This document shows positions 1 through 10,738 of a stretch of DNA of 64,000 bases, one piece after another; the first letter of the stretch is position 1; every line of letters starts with the position of its first letter. The notes below the pieces were generated by a model. The model had not been told where the DNA came from, did not search any database, and saw nothing but the letters and a program-made list of their open reading frames with translations. A program made the position numbers and the translations under genes. Origin of the DNA: Aedes albopictus (taxonomy: Eukaryota > Arthropoda > Insecta > Diptera > Culicidae); NCBI RefSeq assembly GCF_035046485.1, contig NC_085137.1:456129004-456193003 (forward strand), read 5' to 3'.

Positions 1-564
1 TATTTTATCGGAACGGATGAAGGATGCGTTCACAGATGTTCGATCAACTACTCGTACCAGCATTCGGGAGTATCTCGGATGCACAGCGGAGGAGTTTTCG
101 GCATCGAGTACTCGCCCTGGAGTCCGAAGGTCTTCCTGACTTGCGGCGGCGATTGGTGCATTCGGATTTGGATCGAAGACATCAACGAACCGATTCTAAC
201 CCTATCCACCGGATTCGGTCCAATCCAGGCCGCCCACTGGTCACCGGTCAACTCGACGATCATCATCAGCGTGACTCAGGACTCCGTTCAGCTGTGGGAT
301 CTCAAAAGACGGATGCTGAAGCCGGCTTCGTTCACCACGTTTGGAGATTCCACAACCGCTCTGACGGTGGTCAAATTTACAAACTGCGGGAGAAGTGCGT
401 TGGTTGGCGATAGTGAAGGGCGAACGTACATATGCGCCCTGGAGGACATGCCCTTTCCGCCGCACTTTCAGTACAAGGAGCTACAGTCGGCTCTGTACAA
501 AAACCTGATTTGCAAACCGGAGCTGCTGAAGCTGGTCAAGCGGTGCGGATATTTGGGCTACTGA
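1..564 (+). CDS. 3' end of a WD40 protein, axonemal dynein intermediate-chain type (partial)
   Basis: The frame is open from base 1 and ends at TGA 562-564, giving 187 residues of C-terminal sequence; the 5' part lies outside the window. Three WD40-type blades can be seen. One runs at about residues 28-57 and ends in GDWCIRIW. A second at about 75-101 ends in VQLWDL. A third, weaker blade around 115-140 contains a LVGDSEGRTYIC segment. The short tail after the last blade carries KELQSALYKN. The opening stretch YFIGTDEGCVHRCS, followed by a histidine-serine-glycine turn and a W-S-P motif, is the pattern seen in axonemal dynein intermediate chains, most like DNAI4/WDR78. If so, the product would act in inner-arm dynein assembly in ciliated or flagellated cells, which in mosquitoes means sperm and sensory neurons. 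The family call is by motif recognition only; another WD40 protein remains possible. Confidence 0.75.
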   Translation, partial: YFIGTDEGCVHRCSINYSYQHSGVSRMHSGGVFGIEYSPWSPKVFLTCGGDWCIRIWIEDINEPILTLSTGFGPIQAAHWSPVNSTIIISVTQDSVQLWDLKRRMLKPASFTTFGDSTTALTVVKFTNCGRSALVGDSEGRTYICALEDMPFPPHFQYKELQSALYKNLICKPELLKLVKRCGYLGY

Positions 565-716
565 TGTGGACTTTTTTTGATTGATTGCGATTTAATGTGT
601 TTGAATTGGTGCTAATTTGCCTTTATATGTTTTCCGAATTGGAGGTTTGTGGATTTTTTAATGGAAATATAGTATGAGTACATCTCACTTCTCTGACATT
701 TTTGTGTCGAATCTTT

Positions 717-722
717 ATTAAA
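717..722 (+). terminator. Poly(A) signal of the WD40 gene
   Basis: ATTAAA lies 153 bases after the stop codon, followed by an AT-rich tract. It is the first canonical-like signal downstream, so the 3' UTR is probably about 170-180 bases. There is no transcript evidence. Confidence 0.5.
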
Positions 723-984
723 GAGATAAATAACCATTTTATCATCAATTAGGTTTAAAGCTGGTTTTAAATTTAGCTATCAGATGAGCAATACAATGCG
801 TGCGTGACGTTAAGTCCTATGCATAGTTTAAGGGAAAAATCGATTTAAGTGTCCAAAGAAGTCCGGTTTTCGACCGCATTGAAAATAATAAGCTTTTTTA
901 ATAGAAGTAAAAAAAATCTGTTTTAGTTATCCTAAGTTAGCCATAAATGTTCCTTGAGAAATGTTTTTAGCGATTCTTCAAAAA

Positions 985-1110
985 AAAATCTAAAGTTCCT
1001 CCAGAAACTTCTCAAAGGGTTTCACAGACTTCTTCAGAAATTCTTCCATGAATTCTTTTAGAAATTTTCCTGGAGATTTCTTCAAAAATTATCAAGAGAT
1101 TTCAACATAA
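985..1110. repeat. Short degenerate GAATTC-type satellite patch
   Basis: Imperfect copies of a GAAATTCCTCCAGAAATTCTT-like theme occur here. This is the first appearance of the low-grade satellite that forms much of the background of the window. No gene is seen. Confidence 0.5.
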
Positions 1111-1137
1111 ACTGAGAATCAATAACATGTCTGTGGT

Positions 1138-1533
1138 AATAAGCTATTTTACGAGACGTTCCACCGGTGGGCCGCTCATTGTTATTGTTTACATTTGATG
1201 TTTTTGTTTTCGCGAAAAGTAGCATAACATGTGGTGAGCGCCAATTCGATTTTTGCTGGCAGAGATGTTTCGGTTTCTAATGTGGCATGTATCAATCCCC
1301 CGAGCTGCATGATGTCACTAGCAGATGGAAAAACATCCCCATGGTCTACTGATATTAATCCTAGTGGGCGGATTGACGCATTTTTGCAGATGAATGAACC
1401 CCGTTTATTGGATGGGCCTGTATCACATGTTATGCTAGCGAAAATGTAAATAAATGGGCCCACCGGTTGGGCTTCAAAACTGGTAAACATTGAAAAAACA
1501 GCTGATTTGAAACGTCTCATAAAATGCCTTATT
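1138..1533. mobile_element. TIR element, about 396 bp
   Basis: The two ends are inverted copies: AATAAG then ATTTTACGAGACGTT on the left, and the reverse complement of an ATTTTATGAGACGTTTC end on the right. A second inner inverted pair, CCACCGGTGGGCC and GGGCCCACCGGTTGG, lies inside. Open frames of 72 and 112 codons inside have no recognisable domain and are taken as chance. No clear target-site duplication was found, so the exact edges are uncertain. Confidence 0.55.
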
Positions 1534-1585
1534 CGATTCGTTATTCTTATGTTTATACTTTTCCACCATTATTTATTTCTTGCAA

Positions 1586-1755
1586 ATTCAACCACACAGT
1601 TACCCAAACTTTTGCTCAAACAGCATTAAATTAGGCAAGAAATCATATAACCCACGCTGTTTGCACCATTTCATTGCAGAAATGGAGAATCGATCATCTC
1701 ACCATACAAAAATCCAGGTCACTACTTTCAATCTAGTACTTCACTGATTGCGTCC
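1586..1755. mobile_element. Half copy of the foldback MITE found whole at 17591-17945
   Basis: This stretch aligns with the right half of the element at 17591-17945 (shared segments GCTCAAACAGCAT, AAATTAGGCAAG, CACCATTTCATTG, AATCTAGTACT). It ends in the same way, just before TA. The left arm is missing, so it is a solo, broken copy. Confidence 0.6.
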
Positions 1756-1879
1756 TATTAGGAGAAATAAACGACACCAGAAAATTAGCACTTCTTGGCA
1801 TTTTGACTACACACTTTATTCTGCCTGCCTAACAACCACTTCTAGACTACTTAGATGTACTTAGATGTATTTATATGGC

Positions 1880-4230
1880 TATCACAATGTCCAAGGACTT
1901 TGCTAAAATCCTTCAAGGGTTTCTTGTGAAATCCTTCCAAGTGTTTGTACAAGAACTCCTTGAGAACTTTTTTTTAGGGATTCCTGCAGCAATTCTTACA
2001 AGGATTTTGCGGTTCCATCAGGAATCTCTGCTGAGATATTTTAAGGACAGACTTGTTAGAATCCCAATATGGCCACCACAATGGCCGACTTTGGCACCTT
2101 CTCACGATTTTGAGGGCACACATCTCTTCGTAAACAAAACCAGCGCACCTGAGCTTCTTATTTTAAGCTTATTACAAGTGAGCAAGAACAGAATAATAAA
2201 ATGCATTGTTGTTTGAAGCTTGCTTCTTGAGATTAGTGCGTCTGAAGTTTTGATGCACTGTTGAACCGGGATTTCAAGACGTTTGTCCTTAAGCTATCAT
2301 CGCAGTATTTAGATATTTCTCCACGGATTTTCCAGAAATGCCTCCAGAAATTGCACAAAAACTACAGAAAATTCTTTAAGGAATCCCTGAAGGAATTTAT
2401 AAACAAATGTCTTAAAACCCCGTTGGAAATTTCAAGAAGAAATTTTTGAAAAAAATTCGGAAGATTTCTTGGACAAAATGTCTGAAACAACATCTGAAAT
2501 TATCTCTGTAGCAATTCCTGGACTAATGCGCAGGTCAATACCCAATAGTATACCTAAAGTTCTTATCATACCGCCCTAAAAATTCCCTAAATTGAATCAT
2601 AAGACACTTCTGGAGGAACTCTGCAAGTAGTTGCAATGAAAAATTTGCTTGAGATATTTCTGTAGGGATTGTTGGAGGAATAGTAGACAAAGGTACGGGT
2701 GGAATTCTTATACAATACTCCGACAACTTATACAATTTCAGAAGAGATGTGTAAATCCTAGAGAAATTTTGGAATGAAATCCTGCAGTATTTTTTAGAGA
2801 ATTACTGAAGAATTTAAATAATAGAAGAATTTTGTAAGGAATATTTGTAAGAATACCTGGAAGAACTGGAGAACCCGCCTCAGTTATTAATAGAAAAAAT
2901 TCTTGAAAACTTTAGGGAAAAGATTCTGTAGTAATTTCTGCATTTTTGTATTCAGAATCTTTGAAAAAAAAACATGAATGAAACCCTGAAGGGAGGTCAC
3001 GAGGAGGAATTTCTAACTAAATACACGGAGATTTTTTGTATTAATAGAGCCATACTTCTGGAGATACAGAAACAATAAGATTCTGTTTTGTATTACTTCT
3101 TAAGGATAAGAAATTAATTAATTTCTTAAGGACAAAGAAATTTCTGAAAGAATTTCCAAATATTTGTGAAAAAAAGTCTTCTGAAATTGCATCTTTAGAA
3201 GAAATTCCTGCAGAAACTGCTGGAGAAATTTGTAGAATTGATGAAGGAATCTAAAAGAAAAACTCCTGAAGAATATTCATACAATATTTCTGGAAGAATT
3301 CTTTCATGCTTGAAGAAATACGAGAAGAAATACAAGCATGAATCCCTTCCAGTTCCTTTCCAAGGATTTCTGAGAAACCCGTACACAAATTTCAAGATGA
3401 ATCTCTTGAATTTTTTTTTTGAGAAATTCTCTAGGAAACTTCCTGGAGAAATTTCTCAAAGAATCTTTGGATGAATCCCTAGGGAAATTTGCAAAAAAAA
3501 AACACATGAACAGGGGTGCATTCTAATTCTTTAAATGGTTCCAGGATTTTCCTTGAAATATACTCAATATATAACTACTCTGCATGAAAGTTTTTTTTTA
3601 TTTCGTTGTATTCGTGAATTTCATCTTAGAGCTACTTCATAACACAGCCTGAAAGTGGTTCAAGAGTTCTTTTATGATTTTTTTACAAGAAATATTACAG
3701 AAACTCTCCAAAATATCTTGCAGGTAATTCTTCCAAGAATTTCTCCTCGAACACTTCTAACTTCTCCTGAGGGAATTCTTGCAAAGATTTTTCCTATAAT
3801 GTCTCCAATTATAGAAATTCTTCCAAGAAATATTTCCAAAGTCTTTTCCAGGACACCTCCAGGAATTCTTCCAAAGATTTTTGCTGGAATTCTTTAAATA
3901 GTACATCGGGACAGCCTTCTAACATTGCTTGAATAGAGATTATTCCAAGATTTCTTGCATTAATTCCGGTTTATAACATGCATTATTCCGCAAATTTCTC
4001 CAAGAATTTTTCAGTGATTCTTCCAAAGCGTATCATAAATCCCAGCGTATCATAAATTCCAGAAAGTCTTACAAGAAACCTGCCTAGAATTTCGCTAAAA
4101 TTCCTCTAGGAGTTAATCTCTGTTAAAAAACCTCCAAAGGACTTTCACAGAAATATTACCAACGATACCAGGTATTCCTCCGGGATTCGGGGATTCTCAG
4201 AGGAAATTTATTGAAACTTTTGCCCTATGT
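1880..4230. repeat. Degenerate satellite background, mixed with other repeats
   Basis: Decayed repeats of GGAATTCCTNNAGAAATT type cover most of this stretch in both orientations. The open frames here (for example 1875-2216, 3655-3897) are residues of that periodicity. At about 2065-2250 an unrelated block beginning ATGGCCACCACAATGGCC looks like another dispersed repeat. No gene is supported. Confidence 0.6.
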
Positions 4231-4254
4231 CTTTTTCATGAACGCGTTGCCACC

Positions 4255-4507
4255 TATTGGTAGAACCACACGAGATACTATCGAACATGATGGTTTTCGA
4301 TTTGACGTTTGTCTAACACGCACACCAACACACTAATCTCTTGTAATTTTCGTTTGCATCATTCAGCAACGTGTACACTAGCAAACGTCAAAGCAATCCA
4401 ACACTAACGCCTCTGGTGGAAGGATCGCGGAAATCAAATGAAATTTGAATCCATTTAAATCATAAATATGTTAATCTCTTTTGAAGAGTGTTACGTCGAT
4501 TTGTCTG
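4255..4507. mobile_element. Dispersed foldback repeat with TTTGACGTTTG arms
   Basis: The stretch around 4290-4400 carries TTTGACGTTTG on the left and CAAACGTCAAAG on the right, enclosing a shared core (TGTAATTTTCGTTTGCATCA). A second copy is at about 6690-6830. The right part ends in GTTACGTCGATTTGTCTGTG, close to the right end of the CACAGACAAACAGACG family, so this is probably a diverged member. Edges are approximate. Confidence 0.45.
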
Positions 4508-4510
4508 TGA

Positions 4511-5389
4511 CTACACAGATAAAAATCAGAGCGTTCATGATTAACAAAATTTTTAATCATGATTAATCATTGATGATTAAAATTCTAATTTCGGTGATTA
4601 TTGATTATGATTAATGATTAATTTGATTTTTAGGATGATTAAAGATTATGATTAATGATTAAAATTGGTTTTATCTGTGATTATTGATTAAAAACGGCCC
4701 AGTGATAAAAATCATGATTAATAATGATTAATCAATCACAAAAACTGGAAATGATTAAAAGGTATTTGCTGTTTAAAATATTTTTGAAGTTTCAAAAGTT
4801 AAAGTTACTTTGTCTATGAGATTTTTGAAAAAAGAATCAGACTTAGAGCAGCATTTGAACCAATTCAAGTTGGATCATATATTTTATATGGTGAATCATT
4901 TTTGGTAATGAATGATTAATGATTGATTAATTCTTTTTTCTTATGATTATGATTACTGATTAATGATTAAATTGCGAAATCAGTGTGATTAAGATTAATG
5001 ATTAATGATTAGTAAGAAATTGAAGTGATTATGATTAATGATTTTTGATTAATCTTAATCATTAATCATTAATCATAGTTAATCATGATTAAATTTATGA
5101 TTAATCATTAACGCTCTGATAAAAATAATGACATTTACACGTCATGTAAACTTAATTTTGGTAATGTAAACTTAGTGTTATGATGGTTTACATGATATAT
5201 CATGTAAATTTACGTTATATGTCATGTAAAAACTCAGAGTCATGCTGAATTACATGACATATAATGGAAGTTTACATGATATTTCATGAATTTTACATGA
5301 TATGTCATGTAAACTTTTGTGATATCTCACGCTCCAATTATGTGCATCATATGTCACAGAATTTTACACTCTTTTTTCGATCTGTGTAG
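4511..5389. mobile_element. AT-rich TIR element with internal palindromes, 879 bp
   Basis: The ends are perfect inverted 10-mers, CTACACAGAT on the left and ATCTGTGTAG on the right. Inside lie two distinct blocks. From about 4525 to 5115 there is an inverted array of ATTAATGATT-type repeats whose outer edges again mirror each other (ATCAGAGCGTT and AACGCTCTGAT). From about 5125 to 5335 there are several TTACATGATATRTCATGTAA-type palindromes. No open frame with coding character is present. Confidence 0.6.
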
Positions 5390-5539
5390 GCAATGGACAA
5401 CACCAGGACATCCAGTGGAGAGTTTTTCATTATTTGATGAAAAGTTGTCCCCAACTGGAGCATGAATCAAGCTCACACTACACTCCAAGGCTTACGAAAT
5501 ACCTAGACCTATGATGCCGCTTGCCGCAGGAGAAACAAG

Positions 5540-5860
5540 ACCACCTACCTAAAGAAATTCCTGAAGAATTCTTAGAAGCGTTCTTGGAAGCTTTTTTCGG
5601 AGTCCTATTACACTCTCTTGCTGGAAGGGTTTCTGCAATAGATCTGAAAAAATCTTGAAGAAATTCTTCAAAGAAATTTTTGGAATTCCGGAAACAGTAT
5701 GTATTTGGAAGAACAATAGGTAGAGCAGACCATGAACGAATTTTTAATTAATCTTTGAAAGATTTTCTAGAGAAATCTTTGAAAATTCTGAAAAATTCTT
5801 TGAAAATCATCTGAAAGGAATCCTTGAGAAATTCCTGGGGACACTCGTAGAGAAAAAAAT
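5540..5860. repeat. Degenerate satellite patch
   Basis: Decayed GAAATTCCTTGAGAAATTC-type repeats. Nothing else is seen. Confidence 0.5.
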
Positions 5861-5861
5861 C

Positions 5862-6238
5862 TGGTTGAATCCTGGTAAGAGCCACGTATTACATATTACC
5901 CCCATTCAAAATTCCCAAATGACTCCAGAGGAATCATTGGAAAATTTTCAGAATTTGTCCCATTGGAACAACTTGCCGCCAGACGTAAAACAAAAGCCCT
6001 CTTCAACAACCTTCAAATCTGCTGTCAAAAGATTCGCGCGAAACTAAATTTGATGGATATGTAATTTGACACTAAACCACATAACATTATCTGCAATACA
6101 TATTAGGATTAGGTACCGTTTCAGTAATTTCGATTAGAATCCTTTGTATTTTTATATGTTTACTTTCCTTGACCTGATAAACAGTGTAAACTAGCAGGCT
6201 ACCGTTAATAAAGATACAATTACAATTACAAAAAAAAA
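5862..6238 (+). pseudogene. 5'-truncated non-LTR retrotransposon 3' end
   Basis: The open stretch to 6047 encodes a short peptide ending in a W-N-N-L-P segment (near residue 40), then a TFKSAVKRF-type tail and stop. This resembles the extreme C-terminus of the reverse-transcriptase ORF of several insect LINE clades, where a WNxLP motif is common. It is followed by a 3' UTR, GTTAATAAAG, a CAATTACAATTAC repeat and an 11-base A run at 6228-6238, as expected of a retroposed 3' end. The 5' part of the element is absent, so this is a dead-on-arrival copy. The clade is not assigned. Confidence 0.6.
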
Positions 6239-6239
6239 A

Positions 6240-6560
6240 ATTCAGAAGAAATTGTTGAAAATTTGATCAATCAATTAAAAGAACTTCTGTAAGATATTGT
6301 AAGATCTTCTGCAGAAGTTACATAAACATTTTTAAAAGAAAATCGTTGGTGGAATCACAGATAAACAGACGTAACATTCTTCACGTAACACTCTGTGGAG
6401 GAATCTTAGGAAAAAAGTTTGGAGAAATCCTCAACAGAATTTCTAGAAATCATTGAATAGATTTCTGAAGAAATTCTTATAATATTTTCAGAAAGTTTAC
6501 TGAATAACGAAACCTTCGAAAAAAACCTTGTAAAAATTAAGAATTTTTCGAGGAATGCTT
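6240..6560. repeat. Degenerate satellite patch with embedded mini-MITE
   Basis: GAAATTCTTGAAGAAATT-type decayed repeats, interrupted by the 42-bp element at 6356-6397. Confidence 0.45.
6356..6397. mobile_element. Deleted 42-bp member of the 7-bp-TSD MITE family
   Basis: The left end CACAGATAAACAGACGTAAC and the right end TTCACGTAACACTCTGTG match the ends of the elements at 9413 and 10880, with the interior gone. Flanking 7-mers GTGGAAT (6349-6355) and GAGGAAT (6398-6404) agree at 6 of 7 positions, consistent with an old 7-bp target-site duplication. Confidence 0.6.
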
Positions 6561-6689
6561 GTTTATATTCCATTTGGCTTCTCTACCTTTTTTATCTGTA
6601 TACGACGAGCTAGTTTTTTGGTATTGTTATGGTATTGGTAATGTTGTACGCAGGCCCCTGACACGGCCTATATCGCGGTATAACCGCGC

Positions 6690-6830
6690 AAGACACTGTC
6701 GGCCATGATGAATTTCGATTTGACGTTTGCTTACATGCACACTACTACACAAATCATCTGTAATTTTCGTTTGCATCATTCAGCAATGTGTACACTGGCA
6801 AACGTCAAAGCGATCCAACACTAGCGGCAA
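6690..6830. repeat. Second copy of the TTTGACGTTTG foldback repeat
   Basis: Shares the core TGTAATTTTCGTTTGCATCA and the arms TTTGACGTTTG and CAAACGTCAAAG with 4255-4415. Confidence 0.5.
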
Positions 6831-6934
6831 TCAGATAATCATGGCTCACACAGTTCTTTAATCTATTTAGTGATTCCCCTAATAACAATAATTCAGCATT
6901 ATCAATTATGCGCATCAAGGTGTTCTTCTATTTA

Positions 6935-7149
6935 TCCACTTATCCGCGAACGGTAATGGCGGCGGCGGGCATAACCAACCGATTCGAATTTTGACGTTTC
7001 TTGGGGATCGCAATCGGTTGGCGCCACCGATCGGTGGGTGAAGGGGTGAGGAGGAGAATGAAACTGTTTTGACTTTCCCCCAAGAAACGTCATCATCCGA
7101 ACCGGTTAGTTATGCCCGCCGCCGCCATTACCGCTCGCGGATAAGTGGA
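6935..7149. mobile_element. Foldback MITE with TA target site, 215 bp
   Basis: Arms of about 75 bases mirror each other: left TCCACTTATCCGCGAACGG, then GGCGGCGGCGGGCATAAC, and the reverse complement on the right with few mismatches. TA lies directly outside each end (6933-6934 and 7150-7151), as expected of the Tc1/mariner group. There is no coding sequence. Confidence 0.75.
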
Positions 7150-7553
7150 TATACAAAGACAACTGCCATGACAGTAGAATAACTAGCCACAGAAGTCCAA
7201 TGTCGCGACTATTCATGTGACTAACATCTAGTTTGCCACGCCCTTACAGCGTCAGCAGCGGTACTAGAAGTGTCAAGTTAAGTTTGTTTACCAAAGCAAA
7301 AGGTCCTCTACAAGATGGCCTCTTAAAAATAGTAAGTTATTGCAATTAAAGTTGTTAAAATAATTGAATGAGAAAAGCGACTACAGCGCCATTGGAGTTC
7401 TAGTGTATTTCTATTGCCATGACTGAGATGCGCAATTCGGTCTTCTACGCTACGAGAAATTTCTCATCAGTAGGCAGCGGTTTCAATTTGGATCACGCTA
7501 AAGAAAGGCTTGTTAAGGGCCGTCTATAAAATTCGTTTACTCTAAGGAGATAG
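7150..7553. other. Unassigned intergenic DNA
   Basis: No gene, TIR pair or satellite was recognised in this stretch. Confidence 0.4.
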
Positions 7554-7825
7554 CCCAAGTAACCACGGCGCTGAAGCCTTATTGCATGCAGATATACGGT
7601 GTATTTAGAGCAATCATTACTTTACATGCAAACTTAAAGTTGATTTAAAGTGGAAATGGGCAATTATGCGACTGCTTCAAGATTATACCAGTATAATCCT
7701 AATTTGATTCTATAATTGCCCACTTCCACTTTAAATCAACCTTAAGTTTGCATGTAAAGTAATGATTGCACTAAATACACCGTATATCTGTATGCAATAA
7801 GGCATCAGAACTGTGGTTACTTGGG
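7554..7825. mobile_element. CCCAAGTAAC-family foldback MITE, copy 1 (272 bp)
   Basis: Starts CCCAAGTAACCACGGCG and ends GTGGTTACTTGGG. The two halves fold back along most of their length (for example AACTTAAAGTTGATTTAAAG against its complement at about 7725-7750). AG flanks both sides, a 2-bp target-site duplication. It appears base-for-base identical to the copy at 8975-9246. Confidence 0.85.
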
Positions 7826-8055
7826 AGGCGTATGACCTAAAATGAGTCTATATGAGCAGCACCAAGTTTCATGGGTATTTCCTTTCCTCCCTCCAGTTAG
7901 ACCTCAATCTAACGCCACGTCCATTCTTTACAACTCCTGTTGTAGAAATTATTTGCTTTTCAGTCGCCAACATTTGCATAGAAAATTTATCCTTCTTTTG
8001 TTCATAGGCTGTTCTTTCAAGAAATACTCCACAGAGTGCTTATTTATTTAAAGTA
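7826..8055. other. Intergenic DNA with a fragment shared with 58490-58756
   Basis: The segment ATCCTTCTTTTGTTCATAGG followed by CTGTTCTTTCAAG at about 7990-8025 resembles the tandem units at 58500-58740. The 69-codon open frame here has no known domain and is not called a gene. Confidence 0.4.
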
Positions 8056-8113
8056 AGTCACAGTGACTTATGTGTAATCAAAACCTGTGCTACCGTAACT
8101 CTTCTGTGACATG
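8056..8113. mobile_element. Solo right arm of a CCCAAGTAAC-type MITE
   Basis: The sequence from GTCACAGTGACTTATGTG to CTTCTGTGACATGT matches one arm of the element at 9826-9998 (shared TAACTCTTCTGTGAC theme). The partner arm is missing. Confidence 0.5.
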
Positions 8114-8974
8114 TCCCTGGAGGATTTATTGTAAGAATCCCTGAGTAACTCGTAAAGAAACTGCTGAAGAGATGCCTGAAGGAATCCCTGGAAAAAATAA
8201 TGAGCAACTCCCAAGCAGAGTTGCTCTCTGTCACTATCAATGGTAGGCAAACAGCCGATTTTGATAGGCTGACTGCGATCCAAGTCAGCGTGTGCTCTGT
8301 TGAGTCACCGTCACTTTTCTTTTCCCATCACAACTGGACTGATTACGATGGCGGGTAGATATCACTGATATGTGGTACAGAATAACAAGTTTTGTATGTT
8401 AGTTATTAAACATTTTGAGTTTTGGCTAAAATCGCAAAAATATCAGTTCAGTTGCTATGATAGTGCTCTGGAGTACGGGTCAATATCAAGTCGTTGCCGA
8501 TCACTATCGTTTTGATTTTGATCGGCCTACGGTGATGTGATAGTGACGGTGGTTCAAAATCGGAAGTCAACTGACAAGACTGATATTTCGCAGCTCTGCT
8601 CCCAAGTAACAGAACTAGCTAAATAACAGTTTAAAGTTTGCTAAGAGTGCTTTCTTCCACTCTTGTGCAACAAAAATGTTTGTCGGGCTTATTTGAGAAA
8701 TACCACGAAAAATTTCTCGTGGAATCCACACACAAAACTCGGAAGGATATCTCTGGTGAAGAAGTCCTAGGGTAAGTCCTAAAACAATCGTTGGAGGAAA
8801 CCCTTGAGGCCTTCACCCTTAACACCCTTAAGACCCTTAAAACATCCTTGAAAAAAATCCAAGAGGAATCTGAGGAGGAATTTTTGGAATAATCAATGGA
8901 TGGTCTCATGAACAAATCCGTGGATGGACTCCTTGAAGATTTCTTGGAGATACTTGTGAAAGAATCCCTGGATG

Positions 8975-9246
8975 CCCAAGTAACCACGGCGCTGAAGCCT
9001 TATTGCATGCAGATATACGGTGTATTTAGAGCAATCATTACTTTACATGCAAACTTAAAGTTGATTTAAAGTGGAAATGGGCAATTATGCGACTGCTTCA
9101 AGATTATACCAGTATAATCCTAATTTGATTCTATAATTGCCCACTTCCACTTTAAATCAACCTTAAGTTTGCATGTAAAGTAATGATTGCACTAAATACA
9201 CCGTATATCTGTATGCAATAAGGCATCAGAACTGTGGTTACTTGGG
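8975..9246. mobile_element. CCCAAGTAAC-family foldback MITE, copy 2 (272 bp)
   Basis: Same length and, as read by eye, the same sequence as 7554-7825, in the same orientation. TG flanks both sides. It sits in degenerate satellite DNA (8690-8974). Confidence 0.85.
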
Positions 9247-9412
9247 TGACTACTTGGAGAATTTCCTGACACCTGTATGAAACCCACTAAAACTATCTTA
9301 AAGTAGCTGTTGAAAATCGACTGTAAGGTTGATTCTAAAGATTAACGACTACGCAGTCTTAGGCTTAAAAAACGAGTTTTATTATTCACCCGACGTTTCG
9401 ATACGGGGATAG

Positions 9413-9667
9413 CACAGACAAACAGACGTAACACTTGCAAAATTTCCATCGACCACGCTTTTAACGATCATTTTAAATTTCCATAGTTGTGGCTTTCACA
9501 CGCGCGCATCGTTTTTCTATGCGTTTGACGTTTCACACTAGCGCCTTCTGTTGACGATATTGCACAACACAGTGATTCGTGCAACTTTTCCACCAGGTGA
9601 TGGTAGTGTGAACTGGCCGATGGATTTCCATGGAAATCGTTCAAGGTGTTACGTCTGTTTGTCTGTG
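9413..9667. mobile_element. CACAGACAAACAGACG-family MITE, copy 1 (255 bp)
   Basis: Ends are CACAGACAAACAGACGTAAC and its inverted partner GTTACGTCTGTTTGTCTGTG. The 7-bp direct repeat GGGATAG lies at 9406-9412 and 9668-9674, a target-site duplication. The interior shares most of its sequence with 10880-11142. A 72-codon minus-strand open frame inside is taken as chance. Confidence 0.85.
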
Positions 9668-9825
9668 GGGATAGTGTCTTCCTCAAGGGGGAAATAAATA
9701 TTAACGTTTTTGGTCAAATGTTTTGTCGTTTTTTTTAAGCCTTAGACTGTGAAGCCGTTAATCTATAGACAATCTTAAAGAATTCCTAAACAAATCGCTG
9801 GTGGAATTCCTCTAGAAATCCTTTA

Positions 9826-9998
9826 CCCAAGTAACACTCTTGTCACAGAAGAGTGACGGTAGCGCAGGTTTTTGTTGTGCAGAAGTCACTGTGACTTACT
9901 TCTAGCAAGTAAGTATTTATTTGTTAGAAGTAAGTCACAGAGACTTTTGCGCAACAAAAACTTGCGCCGCCGTGACTCTTCTGTGACAAGTGTGTTAC
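9826..9998. mobile_element. CCCAAGTAAC-family foldback MITE, right tip lost
   Basis: Starts CCCAAGTAACACTCTTGTCA and folds back on TGACAAGTGTGTTAC. The last five bases expected of the right terminus (TTGGG) are replaced by other sequence, so the copy is damaged. The centre carries repeated GTAAGTCACAG and CTGTGACTTAC motifs. Confidence 0.7.
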
Positions 9999-10189
9999 CA
10001 TTTTTGAACAAAATTTCACAAAAAAAATGATTTCTGCAAAAATGGAAAACATTTTCCACCTCAAAAAAAGTCAGAAGATACCTTAATTCATACTCTACAT
10101 GAGTACGAAAACCGATTTTGAAAATATTGCTTCGTTATTTAATAAAAAATCAAAACCCGAAAAAATCAGAAAATGCTTCCAGTTTTGCC

Positions 10190-10490
10190 TTAAGTGTGAA
10201 TACCTGGAAAAATTCAGGATAAATTTCTGGAAAAATCCTTAGAATTCTAGGAGAAATTCATGGAAAAATTTCTGAAAAATTCTCTTGTAAAATTCCTGGA
10301 GGAATTCCTAGAAAAATATTTAAATGAGTTCCTGGATGAATGCTTGGTGGGATTTCTGGAGAAATCCCTGTAGCAATTCCTAGAGAAATCTTTGGGAGAA
10401 TTCCAGAAGGAACAACTGGATAAATTCCTGGGGAAATTTCTAGGGGGATTTCTTGAACAATTTCTGGAGGAATCCCTGAAAAAGGTCGCG
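10190..10490. repeat. Degenerate satellite patch
   Basis: GGAATTCCTNGAGAAATTCC-like units. The 85-codon minus-strand frame rich in N-S-S-R-N is a satellite reading frame, not a gene. Confidence 0.6.
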
Positions 10491-10738
10491 TCTACTCGGT
10501 TCAATCGTTATGCTGGAAATGCTCTGTGTGTACCTCCGATAAATTCACTAGAAAGCGTCACTTACAGCAGTTTTTGATAAATAAAGTGCATCATTTCATT
10601 TTCTGTTGCTTATGTAAAATAAAATATATAGTATCCCGGATAAAGGAAATAGAGCTCGATATTAGCATATTTTGATATGGACATCAAAAAATTATGTTGG
10701 TTTGATTGATACAAGAGATGAAAGATCAAAAAATAATA

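Noticed and set aside
8208..8590. A TIR element with CCCAAGCAGAGTTGC-like ends
   Set aside because: The two ends match only loosely and no target-site duplication could be found.
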